64,000 nt of DNA from positions 1 to 64,000 of the forward strand of contig CALVNR010000002.1 of the NCBI GenBank assembly GCA_944349905.1, given 5' to 3'. The position numbers were made by a program, and so were the translations under genes. The DNA is from an uncultured Clostridia bacterium (GTDB taxonomy: Bacteria > Bacillota > Clostridia > Christensenellales > UBA1242). Below are positions 35,178-46,800 of the stretch, one piece after another. The notes beneath the pieces are model-generated. The model made no database searches. It was given only the letters and a program-made list of their open reading frames with translations, and was not told the origin of the DNA. The stretch's first letter is position 1; each line of letters begins with the position of its first letter.

Positions 35178-37859
35178 GTGGTAAGAGTTATTCCAAGAAG
35201 AACAAAAGTAAAAATGGAATTTGTCCGTGGCTTTACTGTCATGGATTTAGTTTTGGCAGTAATTGCTGCTGCAATTTTAATTATTCTTATCGCTTCCGAT
35301 TTTGATGGTCATATTTGGGCTGCGATAGTTTGGGCAATTTTTGGTATGTCTTTGTTTTTCAAAATTTCTGATAGTGATAGACTTTATGTTACCTATGTCC
35401 ATATCATAAGATACTCCATGCAGAAAAAAACTTATGAAAAACATCCAAAAAACAACAAACCAAACATCAAATCAATTATACCTTTTGAAAAAATTTATCA
35501 AGATAGATTTATTAGCTTTGGAGATTACTATGCGCAAGTTCTTGAAGTAAAACCTATTTTGTTTGGTCTTCTAAATGAATACAATCAAAACAATGTTATT
35601 GATGTTGGTTTTAGTAATGCTTTAAGAAGGCTTGAAGAAAGTCAAGTGTGTGAAATTATAAAAATAAATAAGGCTATGGTGCTTGATAATTATGCTTATA
35701 ATGAAAACAAAAAATTTGACAGACTTTTGGAACAAGTTTATGAAAAGCAAATGACTCAACAAGAGCTTGATGCAAGAGAACCTGTATTCCAAGAAAGATT
35801 GGCTTTTATTGAAAGCAAAAATAGAAAAGACAAAATTTATAAAGATTATTTTTACATAGTAGTTTTAGGTAAAGATATTGAAGCACTAGAAAATACAGTA
35901 AATGGTATGGCAAGTTCATTTTCAAGTTCACTAGTACCTGTTGAGACCAAACGACTTACTGGTTCAGAACTTGCTGTGTTTTTAAGAGCTAATTACAACA
36001 GAGAATTTAATGAGAGAGAAATTGAATCTATTTCTTATACAGACTACGTAGATTGGGCAACTCCTGAAAAAATAAAATTTAAGTCGGCTAGATACAGCGT
36101 TGATGACAAGTTTTATAGAACTTTTGTTATTAACGAATATCCATTGCAAGTGGGTAATGCATGGGGTGCTTCATTTTTCCTTCTTGACAGAACAAAGGTA
36201 GTAATGAAATTTAAAAAAGCACCTAAGTTTGAAAGTGAAAGAAAAATTGATAAAGCTATTATGGATATGGAAAGCAAGCTTTACAAAACAGGAAAGAGTA
36301 GTGCTCAAATAGAAATAAGAACTCATCTTGATACTTTAAGAAACTTGCTTACTCAACTTAAAAACAACAACCAACAACTTTACAATGTAAACACCTTTAT
36401 AACTTGTGAAGACAATGCAAGAAAAGATGTTAAGGCAGTTCTTAAACAAGAAGGATTTAGATTTTCAGAACTTTATGCTAGACAAATTGATGCCTTTATT
36501 TCTTCAAATATTTCAATGAGAGATAATATGGAAGAATTGCAAAGAGGATTTCCTACTTATACTCTTGCTGGTGTGTTCCCTTTTGTTTCATCAGAACTTC
36601 AAGATGAAAATGGAATTTATATAGGTGACAATGTTTATCCTGTTTTTGTTGATTTCTTTCAAAGAGATTCACAAAGAGTTAACTCTAACATGATGGTTAT
36701 TGGAAAATCTGGTTCAGGAAAATCATATGCTATAAAAATGTTGCTTTCAAATTTTGCGGCAGATAATACTAAAATATTTATTTGTGACCCAGAAAAAGAA
36801 TATTACAAATTAACTGAAAGTTTGAAAGGAAAACTTATTGATGTTGGTTCGTCTCTTCAAGGTATAATAAATCCATTCCACGTTATCAGAGCTCTTGATA
36901 AAGATGACGACGAAGAAGATTATGCTTCAAAATCAGATTACTTTAAAGTTGAAAAGAAAGACGATTCATTTAATCAACATTTGCAATTCTTGGAACAATT
37001 TTTTAGAACTGTTCTTGAAGGTATCTCTTCTGATGCGTTTGAAATTGTAAACTCTTTGGTTCTTGAAATGTATTCAAGAAAGAAAATTGATGAAAACACT
37101 GATTTGAAAAATCTTAAATCAAAAGATTATCCTATTTTTGATGATTTGTATTCATTAATATTGGAAAAATTAAATTCTTCCACTGACGAATTTTATTCAA
37201 AGAATTTAAGAATTATAGAAGCTTATATCAGAAAATTTGCAAAGGGTGGCAGAAACTCAAACCTTTGGAATGGTCCAACATCTATTGAAACAAATGAAAA
37301 CTTTGTATGTTTCAACTTTCAATCTCTTATTGCAGGTAATAATGATATGCTTACAAACGCACAAATGCTTTTGGTATTTAAGTATCTTGAAAATGAAATT
37401 ATCAACAATAAAGATTATAACTCAATTCATGGTACAAATCGTAAAATCATAATTGCTGTTGACGAAGCTCACACATTTATTAATCCTAAATATCCTATTG
37501 CTTTAAACTTTATGACAGCTATGGCTAAAAGAATTCGTAAATATGGTGGAATGCAGATTGTTATTACACAAAACATTAATGACTTTGTAGGGTCAGAGGA
37601 AATTAAAAGACAATCAACTGCCGTTATTAATGCGTGTCAATATTCAATTATTTTCTCACTTTCACCTAATGATGTAAATGACCTTATAGAACTTTACAAA
37701 AATTCTGGTGGTATCAACAAAGAAGAGCAAAACTCTATTGTTACAGCTCAAAGAGGACAAGCATTTGTTATTACTTCTCCTACTTCTAGAACAATGGTGC
37801 AAATAAGAGCACTTGAATATGTAGAAAATATGTACGAAGAAAAAAGAAAAAAACATTAA
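35178..37859 (+). CDS. PrgI-VirB4 fusion: conjugation/type IV secretion-type ATPase
   Basis: 893 residues. The N-terminal ~90 residues have two membrane helices in a PrgI-like arrangement (FVRGFTVMDLVLAVIAAAIL). The rest is a VirB4/TraC-type ATPase with Walker A GKSGSGKS starting near residue 509, IICDPEKEYY-type sequence after it, and Walker B IIIAVDEAHTF near 755-765. It resembles the CD1110-type VirB4 group. No other secretion genes (VirB6, VirD4, relaxase) lie nearby; the only partner, 28 nt downstream, is the giant lipoprotein gene. The GTG start has GAGG 5 nt upstream. Confidence 0.85.
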   Translation: MVRVIPRRTKVKMEFVRGFTVMDLVLAVIAAAILIILIASDFDGHIWAAIVWAIFGMSLFFKISDSDRLYVTYVHIIRYSMQKKTYEKHPKNNKPNIKSIIPFEKIYQDRFISFGDYYAQVLEVKPILFGLLNEYNQNNVIDVGFSNALRRLEESQVCEIIKINKAMVLDNYAYNENKKFDRLLEQVYEKQMTQQELDAREPVFQERLAFIESKNRKDKIYKDYFYIVVLGKDIEALENTVNGMASSFSSSLVPVETKRLTGSELAVFLRANYNREFNEREIESISYTDYVDWATPEKIKFKSARYSVDDKFYRTFVINEYPLQVGNAWGASFFLLDRTKVVMKFKKAPKFESERKIDKAIMDMESKLYKTGKSSAQIEIRTHLDTLRNLLTQLKNNNQQLYNVNTFITCEDNARKDVKAVLKQEGFRFSELYARQIDAFISSNISMRDNMEELQRGFPTYTLAGVFPFVSSELQDENGIYIGDNVYPVFVDFFQRDSQRVNSNMMVIGKSGSGKSYAIKMLLSNFAADNTKIFICDPEKEYYKLTESLKGKLIDVGSSLQGIINPFHVIRALDKDDDEEDYASKSDYFKVEKKDDSFNQHLQFLEQFFRTVLEGISSDAFEIVNSLVLEMYSRKKIDENTDLKNLKSKDYPIFDDLYSLILEKLNSSTDEFYSKNLRIIEAYIRKFAKGGRNSNLWNGPTSIETNENFVCFNFQSLIAGNNDMLTNAQMLLVFKYLENEIINNKDYNSIHGTNRKIIIAVDEAHTFINPKYPIALNFMTAMAKRIRKYGGMQIVITQNINDFVGSEEIKRQSTAVINACQYSIIFSLSPNDVNDLIELYKNSGGINKEEQNSIVTAQRGQAFVITSPTSRTMVQIRALEYVENMYEEKRKKH

Positions 37860-37887
37860 AATAAAAAATAAAAAAGGGGCTTAAATT

Positions 37888-40800
37888 ATGACAAACATAA
37901 AGAAATTTAATTTGTTTATTTGTAGTTTGTTAATGTTATTAACAAGCCTCTTTTTTGTAGCTTGTGGCAACGAAAATTATAGCAATGTTTCTTTAAGTGT
38001 ATCTCAATCTTCTGTTGAACTTCAAGTAGATGAAAGTGTTGAGCTTAAATTTACTATAAACAATATGCTTAAAGAAATGAGCAATGAATTAAAACTTGAA
38101 TTTATGCCTTCTGGAAAGGCTAGTGCAGAAGTGATTTCTGCCGAAGAAAATATTGTTACAGTTCGTGTAACAGGTGTTGAAGCAGGAACTACTACTTTGA
38201 TTGCAAAAACAAAAGATGGGTTGAAGTCTTGCAATGTAAATTTGTTTATTACAAAATATTCATCTTCTTTACAGCCTAATGACAACATGCTTTATTTATC
38301 TTCAAATAATAATAACCTTGTTATAAAAAATAGTGATTTTTTGTTTGATGATGAAACAAACGAAAAAAATCTCAAATTCTATTTTTATGGTTACAATGCA
38401 GATAATGAGAAATTGGAGTTAAATGATGTTTCGTCTGTAACACCAGAAAATGGAAGAACTTTTTACAATAATTTTGTTTCTGTAAAAATTGTTAAAAACA
38501 ATAATTACCAAAATTATTTGATTTTTACTGATGAAAATGGAAATGAATTTACTCTTTCACCAGAAAAACATGACCTTAACTATAATAACAACAAAAAATA
38601 TGATTTAATTTCTATTGAAAAAGACGATGAAGGTAATTATATTTTTGATAATGCAACAAGAGTTTCTGTTGGTCAAGAATTTACATTTATTGCTTATTAT
38701 GAAAATCCTAATTCAAATGAAGAAATTTTTGCGCAAAAAGACTTTATTGTTTTGGCGGACTTGGACAAGGCAGAAGTTGAAATGAATTATGGTTATGCTA
38801 TTTTTACTACTGAAAATTCAAATATAGAACTTAGTGAAGAAATTTATTTTGAAGAAAATTTTAATAAAAACAAAATAACTCTTGTTCCAGAGTATACTAA
38901 AAATTGGGATGCAAATTCATATATTGATTTTAAAAATGCTATCATAACAATTTCTACACCATTTGACAATGAAAGTTTGCAGTATACTGTTGAAAGTTCT
39001 GCTCCTAATGCAAGTAGTTATACTTATCAAGCAGTAAAGGTTGAAGGTGGAACAAGCTATATCATTAATTTGTCAACAAAATCTACACAAGTGCAAGATT
39101 TTGAACTAACTTTTAAGTTATATTATAAAGGTTTTGAAAATTCAAAAGATGAAAATGTTGCAATAAACGTTAAAATTCCAGTTTCAATTAAATCTAAGCC
39201 AAATCAAATTTTGCTTAGCAGTGATAGCTTTTCTAATATAATGGTGAATAGTAGAACTTTCGTTTTCTACAATCACTATGTTTCTGACACAACAGGTTGG
39301 CAAAGATTTTATTTTTCGGTTTTGCCTATTGGTAGCAATTTTAATGAATTACAAATTAAAATGCCACAAGATTGTGGTTTGCAAATTCGTTATAACAAAA
39401 CAGTCTATACTGCTGGACAAACAGTTGTTGTAGATGATTTAAATAATTATGTTGAAATTAAAGGTATAGACGATGCAACCGTTGCTGACAATTTGTCTTT
39501 GCAAATAGAAGTTCTTTACAATATTTTAACAGATAATAAAGAAGATAGTGAAAAAATTACTTCACAGTTCAATTATAAAATTTTGCAAGGTTCTACTTCT
39601 ATAAATTTTGAAAATCAAGATTTTAAGAATAAAATAAGTATTTCAATTAATGAAAATAATGATGTTGTAGATTTTTCTAATCAAATTTATACAGATGCAT
39701 ACTTTGATGATTTTACAGTTGCTTTGCAAACAGGTGATAGGGCAAATGTGGAGTTTGTTAAAAGTAGCCAAGTTTGTAAGCAAATTGGCGATAAATACTA
39801 TTTGCAATTTGGTTTATTGCCAAAATCTATTGGTGAATCATCTTATTCCATTACTTTACCAAATGGAAGTGCTATAACACTAACGGTAAATGTTATTGAA
39901 ACATTGCAATATCCAAATTTGTCAACTACAAATAAAAATGCAAACATAGAAATTGTTGACTTTAATCAAGATAATGCAACCATTTATGCTAGATATAATA
40001 GCGAAAATGTAAATGCAAATAACAGCTTTGATTTAAGTGTTTTTTCTAATAATACGACAAACGCTAATGCAATTACTTCATTTGAATTAAGTTTAAATGT
40101 CAACAGTAATTTATCAATTTTAAATAAAAACGAAACAACAGTTAATTTTTTAATGGGAGACACTGGGGTTGCACAAATTACATTTACAATCAATGGTTAT
40201 CAAGTAAATAATTTTGTTGTTTCACAAATTCAATTAACTTATCAAGTTAAAGTAGTCGTTTATGAGCTTATTAAAGAATTGACAATTAATAAATTAAAAG
40301 ATGGACAAATTGATGAATATCCTGAAAATACTTCTGCTAGATATGTATATGTTTATGACCAAAATGCAAATTCCATTTCAAAAAAACAAGCATATTTGGA
40401 TATTAGTATTTCTCAATTTGATAACAATACATCGCCTTATTTGTTTGTTAATCCTGCCACTGGAAATTTTGAAGAAAGTAAATTTGATAAAAAATTTGTT
40501 TATTGGACTTTGCCTAGTGGTTATAGTGCAAAATTGCAAGGTGCAAATGTACCTGATGGCAAAATGTATATTCAATCAAATCAAGATTCTAGCTATCAAA
40601 TTTATAGAAATTATTTGCATATTGCTACTTTTGATGCAGAATCATTGATATTAACTTTAGAAAAAGATGCAACAGCTGATTTTATGCTTATTGCTAATAT
40701 TGAACAATTTAATGTCGGTGTTCGTTCTTTTAGTGTAAATGTAAGAATACTTAAATATGATGCAGTTGAAAGTCTTTCTTCTTTATCTCCAACAAGTGAG

Positions 40801-43800
40801 CTTTATTTCTCTACAATGGAGACTTCTCACGAATTTAATTTAAGAGTTCTTCAAAACTCTGCTATAAACAAAGCTGTTAAGGTTTCTTTGGAAGGTGGAA
40901 GCTATGTTAGTGATGGAACAACATACAACATTTTTGGTGATGTAAACTCGGATAATTCAGGCATCATGGTTAATGTGAGTGGAAGTATTGTTAATGTTTT
41001 ATTAACTGTAAATAAAGACTTTTTAAATAACAGCGATAAAATAATTGATGAATTCAACGCGAAATTGACAATTGCCGCACAAGATTGGTATGATGATACT
41101 GGATTATTATTGGAAGAATACACTGGAAAAGTTTTGACAATTAATATCAAGTTTGGAAATGGTAATGAGAAAAATCCATTTTATATTGATTCTGTTGATG
41201 ATGTTGAAAAAATTGCAAATAATTTAAACGCATATTACAAATTAGTTTCAACCGTTGATGTTTCTACTCTTGTTGAAAGAAATGTTTTACCATTTGGTAA
41301 ATTTAACGGAACTATTGTTGGGACAAAAGATTATTCTGTCATAACAGGATTAAATTTTAAATCTTGCAAAGAAGTTACTTTTAAAGAAAATGCTAATGAC
41401 TCTGATGAAACAGCAACTTATACTAGTCTTTTGACAACAGGTTTGTTTGCCAAACTTGGTGAAAATGCTGTTATTAAAAATATTTCTTTTGAAGGAAGTT
41501 TTGATATTACACTTGGTACAAATGAAAGCGGAATTGACAGAGATTTGTACATAGGCTTAATTGCTGGACAAAATGAAGGTACAATAGAAAATGTTTCCGT
41601 CACATTAAGCAAATCAAATATTGAAATTATAGGAACACAAATTTCATACGGCGATAATACTGCTAAATATAATGCTTACATAGGTGGTTTAGTAGGCTAT
41701 AATAAAGGTATTATCACACAAGATTTTACTGAAACAACTAGCAATGAGTTTAAATTGTATAACTATATGTTGTTTATGAACGACTTCACTACGATTGATT
41801 ACAAATACATCAATGTTTATGCTGGTGGTATTACTGGAAAAAGTGAAGGTTTGATTCAAAAAATAGACAGCGAAAAAGTTGTTTATGGTTATTCAAATTA
41901 TTTGGCATATAGTTTGATTAAAACAAATTTGATACCTGAAAATTCTCAAACAGGTGGAGATGTTCCTTCACAAGGTGTTGAAACAGATGCTGTCTCTGTT
42001 GATTACATTGGTGCAGTTGCAGGTCAAATTGTAGCAAATGAAGAAAATAAAGGCTTGATTTCAAAAAAATCTAATGCTAATTATACAATTTCTGATTATC
42101 AACAAGGAAAAGGTATTATCGTTGGTGGTGAAATCCAAGGTATGTCTTATGTTGGTGGTGTTGTAGGTCAAGCTGATATCGGCAAAAACAATAGCTTTTT
42201 GGGTATTACTACAAGAACTTTTGTAAGAGGTTTGTCTTCAAAAACAAATATCGGATTGATTTCTGGTAATATAATTGTAGGCGACAATATTTCAATTGAA
42301 CCTATTTTCTATATTCAAGCTATTGACGATAAAAAAACTGGTGAAAGTTCTGCAATGATTATTTTGTACATTAACAAAATAGTTCAAGAAGGACAAGAAG
42401 TAGCAGCAGTTCCAAGTTTAGATAATTTAAACAACATCGCTTTTGGTTTGCAAGGAACAGAGCTTGATTCATTAGAAACAATACACTTTATAAATTATGT
42501 TACAAGAACACAAAAAAGTTTGGAAGATAATATTGAACCTTTAGATCCAACAGTTTATTATGGTAATGCTGTTATAATTGACTTAGGTGAAAATAGCAAC
42601 AAAACAATAAAAGAACAATTATATTTTAAAACACAGGGTGAAGATAAAGAATTTAAAATTGAAGGAAATATCAAAAATTCTAATGGCGATATTATAAATT
42701 CTTTAACAAATAGTAGCAACGACACTGCATTTTTTGCATATTATTTTGATGCAAAAGAACTTGTTGGTTTGGAAAACAATAGCGGAATATTAGATGTTCA
42801 AAAGTTGCTTGATGATAATTATAATACTTTGGAGGCAAATGATACTTTATATCCATTTGCTACAAGTTCTGATTTGTCATTAACTAGTTTGAATACAGAT
42901 ATTTTAAGGATAAATCAAAGTGGCAAAATTTCAATCTCAGGAACAGGTTGGGCAAGAATAAGCGGTAGCAGTATATTAAATGTAAATAAAGGTATAAACT
43001 TCTATATATTTGTTACTAATTATTTCAATCCTGATGAAAATGTTTCAATTGTGTATCGTAGTTTATCTGAAAATAGTAATCCTGTTGATGAAACAAAAAT
43101 TTCTATGTTTGCAAAAGATACAGAAATTTTGTATATTCGTCCAAATTATCTTTATTCTGAAAAACAAAATGATGAAGAAGGAAATAACTCTTCTTTATTA
43201 AATGTTGATAAAAATGGACTTGCAGTTATAGGAAATTATCAATTTAATCTTGCTCAAAACACAAATATAACGGCAAATATTTCTATCTTTGAAAGTGGAA
43301 CTGATAAAGAGGCAAAAAATGAATTTACTACTTCTGTTGCCGGTCAAATAATCAATATTACAAAAGAACAAACAACAACAAGTAACCAAAATTTTGATTT
43401 AAAAATTTATACTAAACTTGAATCTAATTATAACGGACAAACTTATTTTGTTCCTGTTAATAAGCAATTGGGTGAAATAAAGATAAATTATTCAAAAGGT
43501 GCAGAAGCAATAGGACTTAGCACTTATGACAATTTGACTATTTCAACTAACAATCAAGCAAGTGAAACAATAATACTTCGTTCTAGTGCAAGCAAAGAAG
43601 ATGAAGGTATTTTATATGAAATTTATTTTGATGACAAAATAGTTCAGTCAAATGATATGTCAGGTTTATTTTATATTCCTGCAATTAATTGTATTTCATC
43701 AGGTTCATCAACTGATTTGATAAAAAATTATCAATATTCTCTTAAAATTTCAGTTGATAAAAACTCTGCACAATATCAAAATAGATTTAATGAAAATATT

Positions 43801-46800
43801 TATGGTCAATATAGAATTGTTTTAAAAGCAAAATCAAATCCTTCAATTTATACAACAATGTATTTGACTTTGGAAAATATGCCATTGCAAAGTGTAGTCA
43901 TTGACAATTACAACAATTTTGTTGATATGAAAGAAAATATAGGGTTATCAAGTGATTTTGCTTATCCTGGTAATGCTTCATTGCTTGCTATTACATTATC
44001 ACCAGAAGATAGTGATTTTGATTATATTATAATAGAAAATGCTGAGGCAAATTCTCAATCAGGAAATGGTTATGCTAGATTTGAACTTGCTGCCAGAAAT
44101 ATAGATAATTCATCTACACAATCTGATGAAAACACAGATGAAACTCAGTCACAAAAAAGTTTGTTTACATCAGGTGTTATTAGTGGTTCGGCCACCAGCA
44201 ATGGTCTTATGATAACAAAAGATGAAATTGAGCAAGTTTACAATGGAAGCGACTATAAAGATTATAGTGGAATTATCTATTTTAAATATGATATAGGAAA
44301 TTCTGGGGTTGTTGAAAATTCTCGTTCTTCGTTTGTTGTTAAAATATATAATGATAATAAAGTAATAAAAACATCCACTATTGATTTAACTTTAAAATTA
44401 AAAGAAAGTGTATCTCTATCAATTGAAGGAAAGAAAAAAGAAGAAGGTTTAATTCCTGATACTTATAGAGTTGCAAGAGGATTGAGATATAAGTTAAATA
44501 TTCAGTCGTATGGATTTAATAGTGATAGTATACAGCTTTATTTAACAGATGATAATAATTTTGTTACATTGGAAAATGTAAATGGAGAATATTATATTCA
44601 AATTGATGATAAAAATGTTAGTAGCCAAACTAAAGCTTCAATTAAAGTTGTTGCAACAAGAGTGGACGGCGATAATGAAATTACCGCAAAAAATTCCATT
44701 GATTTGATTATAATGAACTATGTCGTCAATCCTGATTTAAACAATTCAAAAGACTTAGATGTTATTACCAACATGGTTGATGGTGTTATAACAATGCCTA
44801 TTGGTTCTAGCAAAACTGTTAAAGTTGATATTTACGATTATATTGAATATGATAACTCTAATCAATTGGTTGTAAATATGGTTGATTCTTTTGTAAATTC
44901 ATTGAACAATAATGGCTCATGGAGTTATTTTAGCAATATTAAAAATGGAGAAAGTATACCTTCTGTTGGCGCTGGGGAAGCAGATACAGAATATAAATTG
45001 TATCCAAATGTTGAAGAAAGCAATTATTATTTTAAGTATAACAATTTTGCTTTTGTTCCTTTAAGAATAAACAATCCAGATGCTAACTTGTATTATTTAT
45101 ACTATAAGGTTAATTATACTGCAACAGAAACAGGATATCAAATTTCTCAAAATGCAAACGATATGGGATTTAGCACGACAATAAGATTTGATGTTTATGT
45201 TGCAAGCAGTGATAAATCTCCTATACCAATTTTCAATTATGATGACTTTTTAGACATGAAAGTTGATGGACATTATATTTTACTTAATGACATAATTTTA
45301 CCTTCGAAAGAATATGTTGACGCATTTGACGATGCTGAACAACAATACATGCCATTAAATGGAAACTTTGCTTCACTTGATGGAAATGGACATTCTATTG
45401 TTCTTGATGGAACTTATGATTTTGGTTCATTAGGACAGTTGGGTATATTTACAGAATTAAGTAGTGACAGCGTGATTAAGAATCTTAATGTAAAATTGTT
45501 GTCTTCTTTTGATACTGGCTCATCTGATTATGGCGTTATTTTCAAAACAACTAGTGCAAACAATAGTATAGGATTATTAGTTGCAGACAACAGCGGCATA
45601 ATTACAAATTGTAAAGTGACTGCTCCAACAAATAAATTCTTTACAGTTGAAAGTCCAGTAGGCGGAGTTGATGCAGCTTATTTTGGTGGAATTGCTGGAC
45701 AAAACTTTGGCTATATTACAAATTGTAATACTTCAATTTATGCTTATGGTTCATTTAACCTTGCCGGCATTGTCGGAGTAAATAGTGGAAAAATTGCTTC
45801 TAGTTATTTTAAAGGTGGAATATTAGAATCAAGTGGAAATCAACTAGGTGAAGGCTACCACGTAGGTGGACTTGTTTATAGAAATTTAGAAAATGGTCAA
45901 ATTATAACAAGTTATACTTCTTCAGGTATTTCAAATAGTTCTGTTTATTCAAAAAATAAAGACAGCTATCTGTCTTCTGCAAACTATTCTGCTGGCTTTG
46001 TATACTATAATGCTGGTCTTGTTCAAGATTGTTATTCAGACATGTATTTTGGAAAAGGTGAAAGTGGCTCAAACATGGCAGGTTTTGCTTATATTAATGC
46101 AGGGACTATAAAAAACAGCTTTTCTTTAAGCGTATTGCAAAGTGGAAACAATGCTTCGGCAGGCTTCTCAATGTATAATTACAACTTTGAGGAAAGTGGA
46201 GATGCTTCAACAACAAAAGGTGTGTTTGAAAATTGCTATTATTTGTCTCACAATCATATAGATTTAGGAGAAAACGCGTGCAAGGGTTGTGGATTTGATG
46301 AGTCAATAAATGTAAGTCTTAACCCAGTTGTCTTTGAAGGTGTTGCTGCTATTGATGATTTTGATAATATGGAGCATTTTGAGTCATATGCTTATTCTGG
46401 TGTGGTTGGAACAAATGCAGTTTGGTTCTATTCTTCAAATGGAGATGTAAACGGAAATTACGTTGAATTTATTGCAACAAATGATAGTGTTTTGGTTGAT
46501 AATGACAACGGAATTGGACAACAATATAATGTTATTTATGATGTCGGATACAAAACATTGCCAAAAGGAAGACTAGAACTTGCCTCTCCAAATATAGATG
46601 CTTTGTCTGTTCGCAATTTTGTAAGTTCAGAAAATGATGCTACAACTGGAAATATAACTTATATTTATCAAGATGATATTTCATCTTCTGCAACAAGTTT
46701 TGCTACAAGAGGTACTATTTACAATCCATATTTAATTTACAATGCAGAAACAATGGAGAGTTTAATTATTGAAAACAATGTTCCAATTACAAATCAAAAC

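Noticed and set aside
35178..37859. Integrative conjugative element
   Set aside because: Only a VirB4-like gene is present; no integrase, relaxase, coupling protein or flanking direct repeats were seen.
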